Source: Galbula dea
Lineage: Eukaryota > Chordata > Aves > Piciformes > Galbulidae
Length of the DNA: 64,000 bases
NCBI GenBank assembly: GCA_013399015.1
Contig: VWZX01001949.1
Coordinates: forward strand, 2,542,001 to 2,606,000
Direction of reading: 5' to 3'
In this document: positions 12,791 to 26,618 of the stretch, piece by piece
Layout of the letters: each line of letters opens with the position of its first letter
Position numbering within the stretch: position 1 is the first letter of the stretch
The notes under the pieces: model-generated
What the model saw: the letters and a program-made list of their open reading frames with translations, nothing else
Told to the model about the DNA's origin: nothing
Databases searched by the model: none
Made by a program: the position numbers and the translations under genes

Positions 12791-14013
12791 AGGCTCAGCT
12801 CAAAGCCTTCAGAAACAGAAATAAACCACCTGCATGTAGGTGTCTGTAATATCACTTGGTGGCCCTTTGACAATGGGTAAGGATATCGTCAACGTAGACA
12901 ACAGAGATTCATAGCTTCATCCTAAATTAAGTGCCTGCCTTTGGTTGGGTGACTCACACCCTAAACTTCATTAACTCTGCTGTCTGGATCCTCACTATAA
13001 GGAAACAAGTCAGAGATGTTCTGAGACCTAGATGTAGATGCATTGTAGGCACCCAAAGCTGAGTGAGATGAATCCCAGTCCAAGAATCCAAAGGCCCAAA
13101 GCATCCTTAAATTTGTTAGGATTATTAATCTCATTTATTCTGATGGTGTAAAAAAATAACACTAGAAATGAGGTATAATTTTTCTGTCTTCAGCTTCCAA
13201 CCACTGACTTTCTAATGTCATTGCCTACTTAACTGAAGAGCTGTTCACAATTAAATTACTCTGCTGTTATACTCTTCTTTCCTCTGGATCAACAGAGCTC
13301 ATTATGGGCTAGATCTGCTGTCACTGGAGACTAGTTAATGATGCTGGATCAGATCAAATATTTTCATTAACTACGAAAGAAGGGTCTAAAAGAATCTGTG
13401 AGGCAAATGTTCTATAAAAGGGGTTTGGTTTACCACCTCTCTACCTTTTTATCCCTCTCAAAAGCAAAAACAAAAAAAACTTAACAGAAACTTCCCCCAT
13501 AAACTCCTCAAAATCCTTCTACTTCTAAAGCAAAATATCTTTTAGATACCATCTTCAAGAAATTCCTGCCCTATTTTCCTTTCAACAATTCAAGTGCCTC
13601 TACTCAAGCTCGGGCATTCTGTGACTTATGCTTGTCTGTGAAAAATACTCTGACCCATTTACAGCTCCTTCTGGTCCCAATGTACTACCTTAATCACTGC
13701 CATCATCTCCCTTTAGTTCACTATAAAGCTCACTAGGAGAAGCGATGTTGCAGATATGCAAGGATGGAGGCTGCTTTGGAAAACAGACAGGCATCCAATT
13801 TACATGTGAGCAGGTAGAATTACCCTTCTGCTTAGAGATATCTCAAACTTCCTAAGCAACACAGGGCCTTCCTCTGATTAGAAGTCAACACTATTTTAAT
13901 TCAGTTATTTGTATTCAGCTATAGCCTTTGTTCTGGGAACACAGCCAACTGAAGCACTGAATACTTAGTGAGTATAATTAGAAAGGTAAGCAACTCCAAA
14001 AGGAACGAAATCA

Positions 14014-14105
14014 ACACACACACAGTCATTATACAGGATGCATGAGGAGAAATTGAGGAGTGCAGGGGAAAGACTTGGACACACACAATAAAACACACAC
14101 ACCCC
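14014..14105. repeat. Interrupted (AC)n tracts
   Basis: Three short AC runs (about 14,014-14,024, 14,080-14,088 and 14,093-14,102) are separated by unique sequence. They probably descend from one degraded dinucleotide repeat or arose separately. Confidence 0.6.
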
Positions 14106-17100
14106 AAGTGATCTGTCTCTACAAAACAAATGTCTGTCAAAAGAACTCCATTCCCTGATAATTTGGAGAAATGTTTGTTTGTGGAGTGGGTGGGTTGGAC
14201 TCATGACCTGTTTGCTGAAGCAACAAAAGCTCTTGAAAAAGAGCCTTCCTAAGATCTGACAGGCTTTGACCTTCAGCAAACAACATGTTCAAAATAAGCA
14301 AATAATGAGCAACCTTCATTGATGAACTGCCAGCACAGAATGCCTTCAGATCTCACAGAGTAGTTCTTGCTTGGCTGTCCTTCAGGCCTTTTCTCATGGC
14401 CCCAGATAATCACGTCTTTTTTTGCTCTCCAGTTCTCCTCTCAGCATTTGAGCCATTGTGATGTTTAACAGTCAGTACAGCTTCATAAAGAAGTTCATCT
14501 CTGGCTAGACTGTTCCAGGTATTTACATGCAACCTGGATCATGAGAAAATGAATAGGAATCAAGTACCTAAATATCTTTGAGGATATGGACCACTGTTCC
14601 TCCTGAAATGCCCATCCATCTTCTGTCTCTTGAGTAAAGTAAAAGCACTAATTTTCTACTAGTAATATGATACAGCCTTCCTGTTCACCCACAAACGAAG
14701 GTCTTCTCTGAGGAGCAGAGGTTTTGCTCTTAACAGGAACAGGCTGCAGTGAATATGGTCAAAGTTACAAGTAGCTGCAATCACCCAATAACTCCTGGGT
14801 GGTTTACATCAATGGACTTACTCAGATCAGTCTCACCAAGCAGCTGTTAGGCTCTACCAGAGCACAATGGTGCCAACCCTAAAACATCACTGTCATCCAC
14901 AGAGCTATTTATCAGTTACCAGGAAGAAATTCAGTTAGTCTGATGCAGAACCCACTGGAGGCTCTGCAAAGATTTCCACTAGCTTAAAACTTTTTGTTAG
15001 CTCCTAACTAATCTCTTGTTGCCAGTCTTAGTATGCAAGTCAAGCAGTGACCAAGCAGATGTGTAAAGAAAAGCCTCCTCTCCACCAGCTGTCAGTGTTG
15101 AAACCTGCTGGGTAAGTTTTACAATGTGAATGTATTCACATTACTGTTTCCCACTTTTTAGTGCGAAAGTGACCTAAGAGTGTAGCCTCCAGGCCCTATC
15201 ATCAGTGCAAGGTACAGATACCCACGAATTTCTTCAACCTGCTCAGGTCTGCCCTTGTTTCCAGAGCTGGGGGAAGCCATTTCACAGTACACTCAGAAAA
15301 CCCTCCTCCTCTTGCAATATCTGCATTTCAGAGAGAAAATTCTGGAACCAGCCCTTGTTCTAATTTGAAATCTCACATCTGACTTTACAACAAGGAGGCC
15401 TCAGCTACTAATTTTTCTGGCCCAACTTTGCCAGATATGGACTGACATAGAAGTGCTAACACAAGCAGAATGAAAGATACTTCATTAGAACAATGTTCTT
15501 GTTAGCAGAATTTAGCTAATAATCACAGGATGGAAAAGAGAGGGCTGAATCACCAGCCAAAGCAGAGCTTCACCAGGTTAAACTATGTTCCCAGTAGGAG
15601 AGCTCTGTGACTAGTACCCTACCTGACAACATCTTCCAGCAACCATCCGACCTGAGCATTTCAGGGGAACACAGCTCTTGGGTTTATGTGTGTTGAGGGT
15701 TTGTTTTCTCTGCCTTAGAAGTCAATCGCTGGAACTATCATAACGATGACTCATCCACAGTTAGTGAAGGATCAGACCCAGGAACAACTCCTTCAAAGTC
15801 ATGACCATGAACCACCATGGCCAAGCCATTCTTCAACAATGATGCACTTTCAATATTCCTGCCTCCACTTAAGCATCCCTTTCAAATCCAGTCTGTAGAA
15901 AGGGAGATGTGTTCCACTCTATAAGTGGCTGTGGGATGGGTACAAGATGTGTGACCAGCATGCTCAGGATAAAGATCCCGATGCAAGCACATAATCAATA
16001 TACTTGCAGCATTTTAGGCCCCGTACGGACCATTTTCACTCTCAACCTTTACATCTGGTCGATCTGGATGAAGGACTGGTCTCAGAGTCAGTGTACTGCT
16101 GTTATCCCATTGCACCAAAAAAAATTTCAAAGTAAAATCAACCAAATATCCAACTCTTAGAGGGAGATTTCACACACTGCTGACTTGTATCAGATATTTT
16201 CCATTGGACACAGTGCTTACATTTGTCATACAAGACACTGGAAAAGGCAGTTTTGTTATGTCAGTCTTCTGCAAATCTCTTAATCACCTCACTGTCCTTC
16301 TGCCCATCAGCTGGAAGAGGAAGTCTTCACTTCCTGGCTTGGTATTTCTGCACATTTGTACTTTCTGCTTCATTATTATTCTACAGAGGGCTGGTTTTCA
16401 GCTGTGGATAAAATGACCTTTGAATATCTGTCTACAAAGAGATGAGACCTTTCTGGCTGAAAGAGAGAGTGCATATCTGCTATCACTACCAATGCTCTCA
16501 TTTAAGTAATGATTTAGTTTCATTACCAAGATTTAAAAAAAATAAAAAGAGTAAAAATACCACAACAGTACTCACAGTGCATCCAAATTCATGTCTAAAT
16601 TATACAGAATAGTACATCTGAACTTACTGTACCTTTGTCACACTGTGGCATCACTGCTATTCATTGCTATCCATTGACATTCTGTGTGATCCATCATGTC
16701 TTCCTGGTTAATTGCCATTTTTCATGGCATTTTTCTACTTACGGAGATGCAAGTCATAAAGATGCAGTTCCCAATAACTTGCTCACAGTTTTGGCCTTGT
16801 CTGTGTTGCCTACAAAGTATGTTTTTCACAGAAGGATTAATTAAAGCACATTAGTCATCTCTTGAAAGCTAACAACAGGACAATACAGTGCTAACACAAT
16901 AGGTCCCCTCAACTGCATGGCAAAGCTGTACTTAAAACTGTGACCGGCCTGAACCTTGCTTCCTATGGGACCTTGTGGGCTCTTGCTGCACATTTCATTT
17001 CTGTTTCAGAAAAACTCTTTTTCTGAGCAATGAAGATACAGCCTTAACGTTTAATTTTGTTTTTCAGTAAGGGGGTGTGAAGGTGGCAAAACATCAGTGT

Positions 17101-18980
17101 CCAGTGCAGAATACCGTAGTATTCTACAGCCTTAGTTTTATATGTGATATGAGGTGATGCTGAACTGCAAATCCAATGCAGCAGCCCCACTGGTGGGCAG
17201 ATGGGTTCTGGTCTGAGCCAGTGCAATTGCTCTATCTCAAACCTGGCCCTGGTTTTGCCTCTAGTTAACAACTGACAGTGAAAATCAATAAGGTTGAAGT
17301 GTAACAATTTCTATTAGACTTTTGGAGAGGCAACATGAATAAATAAAAAGTTCACCAACAGTATTTTCTCCATGTTGGGAGGAATGACCAGAAAGAAACT
17401 GATAGCTCACTGACTGCCACTGAAATGTTCTGGATTTCATCAGGATTTAGGTTGTTGATGCTCAGTTCGACACTGAGAACTCTGTACTATTAGAGTTTGT
17501 GTATGTGTAAGTAGATACATATGCAACAGCATCATAAGACAGCTTGGGACATCTGGCTGTGGTGGTTCGTTAAATGCCACCACAATTTTCTGAAATGCTC
17601 AATGGAGAGCAAATTCACTGGTGGCCAGGACCTTCAGCACATGTTGTCTTCAGACCAGAAGAAGTTACACAAAACAAAGGAACAGTCATTTCTTTATGAC
17701 AGAGCTCTTCCTGAAGCGTAGGCAATAAAAGCAATTCCATGAATAGGAAAAGACACACAATACAGACAGTCCAAAAGAAGGAAGAGCTGAAAAGTGGAAA
17801 AGTCCCCAAGCAGAAAAACACAGACCTGAACTTGTGAAGGAGGAGTACTCAGCACCAAAGGAAGTTTGGGAGGTAGAGAGGAACTAGATGACTCAGTTGT
17901 TTAGCGGAAGGCAACTTGAGAGATCAGGCAGGAAAGAAAAAAATCTGCTTGGCAAAGAGAAGAGTCTTTGTGATTTGGATCAGACTCCCTACACAGGAAA
18001 AGAGGATGGTTGCCTTAGAGGTCTCCATCTCATAAATTTCAAGGAAAAAACAGAAATAGATTTATACAGAGAATTGGAAAATGTGAAGAGTTCATGCTAA
18101 TTCCTGCATAGCTTGTGAGAAATAAAACCCACTGCTTGATGCGAGACCATTCTATTATCTAAAGACTCTTTAGAGGGCCAAGTTCATTATCTGTTGCTAT
18201 CTTAGTGCGCTTCTTCAAATGCTAACTATTGGATGAAGACCAGAGGGTGGAAGAACAGAAGTCTGCATGTAGACAAAACATGAAATGGTGTAGTAAAGAG
18301 ACAAACCAGCTGGTTCAAAGAAAATAAAACCAAACACAATAATGAGAGAAGGCCCTGGCTTTAGCTACTTGAAATGTACGCTTCCAACTTCAGCCTCCAG
18401 CTTCCCCTAAAAAGGGTATTCTGTGGATTTTCTGAAAGTGCCTGTTTGTCACAGAAGGAGCCCTTAGAAGATGAGCAATGACTTGCCATGTCAAAGGTGT
18501 AACACTCACTAGCTTATAAATATGCAAAACTACTATAAACATAGGCATGGTGCTCTGTGGCTGTCTGAAAACCTAGCTGTACTCAAGGGTGATTCAATCT
18601 GCATTCATTGCTTCTGGGGGAACAATCCATTTGTCAGATGTTTTTCATGTTCATGATAACATCAGAGAAACTGAAAATGAATTGCCATCGATGACTTCTC
18701 AGGAAGGTTTGCTAGTTTAGCTATAATCACATAAACAAAGCAGAATCATTGACCCTCTTAGAATCAATACAGGTATGCTAGTGCAAATTTATAATAGTTC
18801 TGTTTCGGCCTTGTCTACAATACAGACTGGAAAGCATCAGTTATGGGTGTGCTACGCTGCAATGCATGACAGAGATAACTGAGCTGGCAAGAGTGTCCAG
18901 CCTGAGTTCATTTCCAAATGCTTGTGTTTACTCCACTAAGCTATGTAGGCAAAAGAGAAGTTTTGCCAATAAAACTTGCA

Positions 18981-18991
18981 CCCCCCCCCCC
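18981..18991. repeat. C homopolymer
   Basis: Eleven consecutive C. Such runs are error-prone in sequencing and assembly, so the exact length should not be trusted. Confidence 0.8.
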
Positions 18992-20409
18992 TTTCTATTC
19001 CAGAAATACACTCCTTGAAAAGACTTGATCATATGCTGGTGTAAAACATATTTTTATCAGTATAGGTCTTATTTCTGCTGACAAAAATCCTTGATACAAG
19101 ATTGTAGAGGCATGTCCTTTCAGATTCTCCATGTGCAAGGTGATGATTTCTGTCTTCAGCTGCTTCCCTCCACACTCTCAAGTCAGCTAGAGATGAGCCC
19201 AGTGGGCAGGTCTTCAGGCTTAATACCTTCAAATGAGGTTGAAGTGCCAAGCAGGGCAACCCCCAACAGATCTACAGATATTCTACTGGCACTTCTGCAT
19301 TTGTATAAAGTAGAGTCCACAAGGATAGATGAAACAGGCTCAACTCTGTGTCAAGATTTTACCTAATTCTGGAAGAAATAATTTTGTTTGAGAGGTCAGT
19401 AAATACCAGCATGAAAATCTGACAAATACCTCGGAAAAATAACCTCTTCTACAGACAAAAATAATCTGGAAGGCTATCTGTCCAGTCCTCACCAGGTTTT
19501 CCTCTCTCTGAGAGCAATCTCTGATGCTGGTCTGACTGGGATTAGACATCTCCAGGGGAACCTTCCCACCTAAATCACCCTATGATTCACCTATCATTAG
19601 ACACCAGAGAGAGCACACAAAAATTCAACCCCAAGATACAAATCTATAGGAAATGAAACTTCCTTGGCTTTGCTATTCATGGAACTATCTGAGCTTTTCA
19701 GTAGTGGTTTTCTCCTGGTTTGCCTTTATTAAGAGGAAGTTGGATTAAAGCAGCAGTGTGGAAAATAAAGAATGGAAATATGTTACAGCTTTCCCTTCAA
19801 TAGTCAGAAAAACAAAATGCATCTTTAATCATAGTGAAAATACGCTGCTTAGAAGATGAAAGGAATTTTGCTGTACAGCTTTGAATCCTGGAGACAGTAG
19901 GAAAAATAGGTGTGTGCTTTAATTTCCAGTGCAGGAAAGGATGCACCACAACAGCAAGGTAGCAGACACTGCTAGTTCTCTATGCCCAGAAAGGTTTTTC
20001 TTTCTCTGTCTCATCAGATTGGCCCATTGCCTCAGTTTCCCTTTTGGAATCACAGCCCTTAGCTTTGGGTAATCTGAGATGTTATACCATACCTGGCTCT
20101 GGACAAACTGCCCAGCAAAAAGCAGTTGTTTTTCTCCAGGAAAAACAGCTATTGAACACAAATACTAAGCAAAACCCCTAACTTTACTTTTCCCCAGCTT
20201 GATAGACCTCCACATACAGTAGGGTGTCAGGTCTCAATCCATGAAGGCAGAGAATATAAGTGGGGCAACTCCATAGCCCTTTCTTGGCAATTCTAGGTGC
20301 AAACTTATAACCTCATGGGTTCTCATGGAGTATCCAACATCTCATCCACCTGGAAAGAACAGGGTACACTTATCCTCCATTATAAAAGGCTAACTAGTTA
20401 AAGCCCTGA

Positions 20410-20500
20410 GCAGCCCAGTTTTGGAGCTGCCCCTGCTTTGAGTCTGGATGAGAGACCTCCTGAGGTCCTTTACAACTTGATTCAACTCTTCTTATGATAA
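20410..20500 (+). mobile_element. Short CR1 3' tail relic
   Basis: The sequence 'cccctgctttgagtctgg', followed by 'gacctcctgaggtcctttacaactt' and then 'cttatgataa', follows the CR1 3' UTR pattern (...gatgacctcctgaggtcccttccaac...ttctatgat). It is only about 90 bp, so it is strongly 5'-truncated and diverged. The alternative is a chance match, but three ordered blocks argue for a real relic. Confidence 0.5.
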
Positions 20501-23188
20501 TACAGATATTTACTCAAGAGCTTTAATACTCTAGACAAGTGTCTAGTTGTCTTGCACATCTCCATTCCCCTGCATTCATCAGCCTCAGAAGAAAACATAA
20601 ATAAAATTTTCAGCCAAATGGGGGTTTGGGGTGTTTTTATTTTAACCAGTAAAACATATAAATTGGGTTTGACAACTCCTGCTTTACTAATTCCTATCTA
20701 ACCCACTGAATTGCTACAGTTGAAAAAAATGACAAGCCCCACTCTGGAACAATTACATTTAGGGATTTTTATTCAGAAAGTACATAATCTTTAGACAGGA
20801 TTATTAACAGGCTTTAATTAATTTTAATTGAGAATGATTCAATATTGCTTTGTTTCATTTGTTTGGATCCAACAAGACATTTTTAGCGTTCTCCCAACGT
20901 TTGTTACAGAGATGAAGACTGCAGTCTCGACTTTTCAGGGTGTGTTGAGACTGCTCATTAGATCATGAGAAGTATGGATTAACATAATTTTGTAAGTGTG
21001 AAACAAATGTTGGTCACAAACTTTGAAAGAGCAGACAAATCAAGAAGTGCTTCCTCCTGCACCCTGAGAAGCTTGTGCTTTCTTACATCTCCTAACCATT
21101 TCCAGCTCATCATGGGTCCCTCTCTCCACTTTGGCCATTGCACCAGAGCAATGCTCCTAGGGCTGTATGTCTTCCCAGTTTTCTATCAAATTTACCTGCA
21201 GCAACCAAATAGCACCTGCTATGGCTCCAGATTTGCTCTTCCAGAAAGCCACCAGTGCTTCCATTACCTCCCCAGACAAAGTAGCATTTGTCAGTGTAGA
21301 AGAGGAAAAAGCAAAATTTCCTTGAGACACCAAGACCAAAGAAAGTATATGTTGCTAGCTAAGACTGGAACTTGCTAGAAGAAAGTCCCTTGTGTCAATT
21401 TTCATGCACTGAGATGTTTGCATTAGGTAAGAGACTGACCATAGCTATGCAGCTTGCAAAGGACAACAACTCCTAGACAAGACATCTGACTCCTTAAAAT
21501 TTTGCTGAAAAAGCCACACGTTGAAACCCAGTCAGTTGATGAGCCATCCCACCTAGAAAATAAACGTGAGCAATCTTTTATAATTATAATAATTAGCATT
21601 TGTAGTGTGATGATGCTTTGATGCAACCCATTTTATGTGGCTTTTTATCATTATTCTTTAATTAAAAAGATCTCCAGCTATTGAGATCAGCACGAGTGTG
21701 TCACACCCAAATGAGTGAGAAAGCAACTTTGCCCCAGATCCTAAAAATAAGGGTTAGTCAGAATTTGGATACCCCTGAAGCTAGCAGTGTTTGTAGCTGG
21801 GGTTTTGGTTTGCACTTGTGCCTCCAGGTATAAGCTGATGCTTGGCAGATAAGCAGAGCCAGCAAGTTTCCTATAGCCGTAGCTGGAGCTGGGATCCACA
21901 ATGCAGGGTCTCAGTGCTCTGTCAGATCCAACTGACTATCCACCTTTTCTACTGTAAAAGTTGCAGATGTGAAAACCAGCTATGAAACAAGCCAGAAATG
22001 TGTGGGTTTTTTTCCCCCAAACTGTTAAAAAAAAAGAATCCATGAAAAGAATTGCTAGGTGTATTTCAAAATGTATAGATTTCATGGCAGCTTGTGAAGC
22101 ACAGTCATGGGACTGAAACATGCAACAAGTGTTTGAAGGTGCTTAACATTCATTCCATCTTTGTTCTGATTTAATTAGTAAACATCTTCAAAGAGAACTG
22201 ACTGACTGCTTAGGCAAAGGGCACAAGCAGTCCGGCACCGCAAAGAGAAAATAAATGTTTAAAGGAAGATATTTGGAACATACAGGAGCCTGGGGTTTGT
22301 CTGTGCAAAAATGAGAACCAAAACCTTTGTGACTCACAACTCTAGTTAAAGACAAGGCAAAGCTGTGCCTATTCTGAAGCCTGCTATGGAAATAAAGTGT
22401 TCATTTACAAAGAGCTGTGTCTATATGCAGACTTGCACTGAAACACACTTGGGATTTGCAACTACATTAGCTACATAATAGTATTTTCCATGTAAACAGG
22501 GTTTTTGTCACTGGCTATCATAACAATCAAAGAAATATTCACCTATTGGAAAATAGTGCCTCCAGGCCTGCAGTAAGCAGTGAACTGTTTCCAGGCTGCT
22601 GCAGACTATTGCTGTGTACATCTCAGTGTTAGTCTAGCTGCAGAAAGCTAGGACAGTGTAAACCAGAGACCTCTTGAAACATTGTTTCTAAATAGAGAGA
22701 AGCATCTGCATACAGGCGGACAGTGTCAGGCTTTGATCTTTGAAGTTAAATAGCAGTTTGCTCTCCTTCTCAGTGCCTAAATGTCCCGAGAAGTCTGGTT
22801 TGCAGGCCTGGTAACCAGATCCCCATTGCTTGTAGAGATAGGTGAAAGTCAGGAGCATTAACATCCCTGTGGATCCTTTTGGTGACCTTTCCTTCCAGAA
22901 CCACAGGGTGCATCTACTGCTCGAAGCTGTAATGGGGCACAGGCAAAGAAGCCGCTGTGGGATTGGCATGGAGAAGGGAATCTGGGTTATGGAGAGGCAG
23001 AAAGGCAGGCATCTACTCCCCTGTACTGGAACTGGAGGGGCAGTGGGTGGTGATTTCTAGGTCTTTTCATTGCTGCATCAAAAGAGATCACAAGGCACTG
23101 TCCAAAGAATCATTGCCAAAATGAGGGAAAAGCCTTCCCCCAAAATACTATAGCTCAACAGAACATATGAAGAAAACGTACTAGGGGG

Positions 23189-23221
23189 GAGAAAAAAAGG
23201 AAAAAAGAAAAGAAAAGAAAA
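23189..23221. repeat. (GAAAA)n-like purine tract
   Basis: A run of A and G with a GAAAA period in its second half. It is low-complexity sequence with no adjoining retroposon body. Confidence 0.7.
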
Positions 23222-24944
23222 TTTTTATGTTGTCTGATAGTCATGGTGAATTCAGTTCTGGTTGATCACAAACTTTTCCTGGGCTCTTAAAACCTTCCAG
23301 TGCAACCTGGTTTCACTCTGCAGTTCATATTCTATAATCCTTCCTCTTTGCCACCTGTCGATCACCTCCAGCTTAAACATGAGTTGGTTTTGGCAAAGAC
23401 CCTTTCACTGCTTAGAAAAGTGCAGACTGCCACCACAGAGTTCCAGTCCCAGCTGGAATATCTTGGAATATACCCTTGGAAATCAGTTTTTAAAATCAGT
23501 AGGTATGTAAATCCTGTAAAAAGAATATTTAAGCAACCACAGGATGTTTTAGGACTCTTAGATACCAATGACTCAAGTATTAATCATTGCTGATGAACAG
23601 CATTATAGAAGACAAAATAATGGAGTCATAAAAATCCAAAGATTCTTTACTTTAAAATTATTATCATGAAGCCTTATTTTATAATCATATTAGCATAGAG
23701 CACATAACCTGCATAGGACTCGAGAGTAGGATTTACCTACTCTCAGAATAACATTAGCAAAATCTAGTCAGGACTTGTGTCTTAAAATGAAAAGGCACGA
23801 ATAGTTGTAGGGGACTTTTCAAAATCTCCTCCCCTGAGATAGACTCATATCAAAATAAAAATTTTCAAATATTAAAAATGTGGAAAAAAAATGGGGATTT
23901 TTTTGTAGGTTTTGTTCTTTTAATGGAACTTTCCCATGATTAAAGGAAAAACAGAACTGTTGCAAGTGTTTCCATAGGAAGTACTTATCATTTCCCAAAC
24001 AGCTCTCATCTTCGTTCTCTTGATTCATACCTTAAGTTGAAGTTGACTAAACCCTGAGTCCCCAAATGGTACTTCCCTTTCTTAAGGGAATAATAAAATA
24101 GTGCTTTGTGGGCTATATACACCACTGTGTGACTTACCAGATGATACCTGTTCTGTTATTATTCCTCTGCTGTGGTTAAGCAGGATGTCCTCAGGACAGT
24201 AGAGAACTCACTAAAATAATCCCTTCCTCTCCAAGAGTTAAAAACCCATTTCTTGAACATACCAACCAGAAACAAAATCAACCTTTGCAGCCTCCTCTTT
24301 GCCATAAAAGGACTCCTCTCTCCACAGCCACCAGAGTCCATTAGCTGGGAAAGCAGGCAGGTGTAAAAGAAGTTCATGTTTAACCTCAGTGGGTTTGAAA
24401 GCCAGCACTGAAGTTTATCAGCTCACAAGCCTGTGAAGGGAGGAGGAAAGGCAGAGAATGGGATTTAGTCAAAGACTTACTCAGAGTTAACACAGGCCAC
24501 TGGCGCTAATAAACAAACATTGCCAGACATCAAAAGGAAGTAAGTAAATCTGGGAAGGTTTAGTCCAAACAATGGAAGGGCAAGCTAAGCCTGTTGCAGG
24601 GTGGGCAGTGGAGCGGGTGACTTTGAGATGTTAACCCTTGCCTGGGCCACAGCAGCATCCTAAAGGGAGGGCTGGACACCAGTTTTGTTCTAGGGAAGCA
24701 AGAAATTACTCCCTGCACAACTGGAAAAAACCTTACAGTCTTAACCTCAAATTTTGGGTTTAAATTAATTGGTTCATGTAAGCTCAAGAGTCAGCCAGGT
24801 GCAGCCAAGAAGTTACTCAACCAGTAATTTGCCAAAAGATTTGCTAAGATTGATGAACCAAACCCGATTTCCATGTTGAAATCTGGCAAATTTCACAGAG
24901 CACCTCGATATGCAGTGCTGTGGCTGCTCAGCACACCAGAACAT

Positions 24945-24954
24945 GGGGGGGGGG
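24945..24954. repeat. G homopolymer
   Basis: Ten consecutive G. Its length is likely unreliable in sequencing. Confidence 0.75.
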
Positions 24955-25145
24955 TTTGTATTTGGGAGAAAATCTCCACTGTCACTAGGCAGTGTGACTG
25001 TAGCACGTGGAGCCTGGGGCTGGAGAAGCCATGAAGATATAGTAGCACTGCCTTTTGCAATCCATGTCCCTGAGGTCTCCAACAGTTTTTTGAAAAGCAC
25101 ACACACGACTGCAGGTTCCAAGTCTTCTTTGTTTAAAGGACATCC

Positions 25146-25187
25146 CTTTACCTTAGGTGGTAGTGTCTTTACCCTAGGTGGGGTTGA
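25146..25187. repeat. 21-bp imperfect tandem duplication
   Basis: Two adjacent copies of about 21 bp share the core 'ctttacc(t/c)taggtgg'. The first 15 bases match except one, while the remainder has diverged. This is probably an old replication-slippage duplication. Confidence 0.5.
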
Positions 25188-26555
25188 TTCAGCACAATGA
25201 GTTCACACCTACACACACAATTCATTGGAGATACAAAAATGTCACTCGACCATCTAAGGCTTCCTGTTCTACATAATCCTCCTGTTTTTACTTCTTTCAG
25301 CTTCTATTAGAGTATCAATTTTGCTCTGCCCAGAGCATAGTGACTTGTGAGCAGAGCTCCAATGGCAGCTCCTTGAAGAACATATGTACATTCACCCTCA
25401 GAAAAAGACTCTTCCAGAAGGGAAACACTTTGAGGAAGCAGCCAGGAGCTGGGAGAAAAGAAATCTCTTCTCTTTAGGAGACAGCACTCAAAGACTTGGG
25501 ATCCTCAGAACTATGGGTGGTCTCTGACCCAGCTGTGCTCAGCAGGGTCTCCTGAATGAGCAGAGTTCACAATGAGCTCCATCAGACTCAGCCAAGGATC
25601 CCCTTCCAGGCCTGAGAAGTAGGAGCTGCCCTAAAACTGCCAGTCTTTCTGTAGACTCAAATCTCCTCCTGAGCACTTGGCAAAGCTGTGAGATGCTTCC
25701 TCTCCCTTAAACGCAATCTCACTTTTTTTGGAGATATCACCTTCTGTTAAGGGCAGACAAGAGGCACTGGGCTGAGTAGACCACTACTTCCAGAGGTCAG
25801 AGCTCACCTACCAGGTTTCTGAGTGCAGGGGTCTCATCAGAGGCACATCTCTCATGGGCTTCTGCTGTGCATCTCCACAAAGGCTTTTGGCATCCACTTG
25901 TTCCTGAAAGAATGAGCCATATGGTGACAATGTAAGAAATGGAAACTTGCTCCTCAGCTCCACACTTCAAGTGGACAGACAAAGAAGAATTGGACACATT
26001 ACACTGCTTGACCCCCTTTGCCCAGAAAGAGGAAAGGGAAAATCCAGAGCTTCTCTCTATTAGCTGGATGCCTTTGATGCACACTCTTCCTCCCAAAGTG
26101 TGTTCCTCTGGCTCCAGGCACAAGCACTACCTCTCATAAGCTGCCCGCAACTTACCCCTCAGGAAAGGGCAAGTGTGCAAAAGGAAGAACAGAGAAGCAA
26201 GCTTGAAGGACCCAGAGGGCACAAACAGAGGCCCCAAGCAGGACAAACAGTCAGACATAATCAGGTAGGTTTTGCTGATTACCATGGCATTGTATCTGCA
26301 GGGCTTATGGCTCCCCTCTCATAGCTCCCTCTACCCTTTTGCCTGAGCAGAGAGGACAGCCGAGCCAGCAGTGTTTGGCTCCCAAAGGCAGATGATACAC
26401 TAAAAAAACCCAACAAAAATAAAAAGCCTGATAGAAACCAAAGGCGAGGTCTGGCAAAACTGTAAGAGCCTGCAATCTGCTGTAGTGCTGGATGTCTGAA
26501 GACTGGGATGCAGAATAGCAAGCCAAAAAGGCCCCAGTGCCTCAGGATTATTAAC

Positions 26556-26618
26556 TTTCTCCTTTCCTCTCCTTTCCTTTCCTTTCCTTTCCTTTCCCTT
26601 TCCTCTCCTTTCCTTTCC
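26556..26618. repeat. (TTTCC)n pentanucleotide microsatellite
   Basis: About twelve units of TTTCC/CTTTCC with occasional TCTCC variants form a pure pyrimidine strand of about 63 bases. Such mirror-like polypurine/polypyrimidine tracts can adopt triplex (H-DNA) structure and are often polymorphic in length. On the minus strand it produces a charged Lys/Glu/Arg-rich frame that is not a gene. Confidence 0.9.

Larger units (their letters stand above)
12791..20409. other. Unique non-coding block, no gene seen
   Basis: No exon, RNA gene or recognisable transposon. It includes an interrupted AC tract at 14,014-14,105, an 11-base C run at 18,981-18,991 and a purine-rich plus-strand stretch at about 17,690-18,110. 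Frames up to about 100 codons occur on both strands but overlap one another and resemble no protein family. Confidence 0.6.

Noticed and set aside
13919..14319. Cysteine-rich minus-strand frames (60-104 codons)
   Set aside because: Val/Cys runs come from the AC-type repeat at 14.0-14.1 kb. The frames overlap each other and have no family match.
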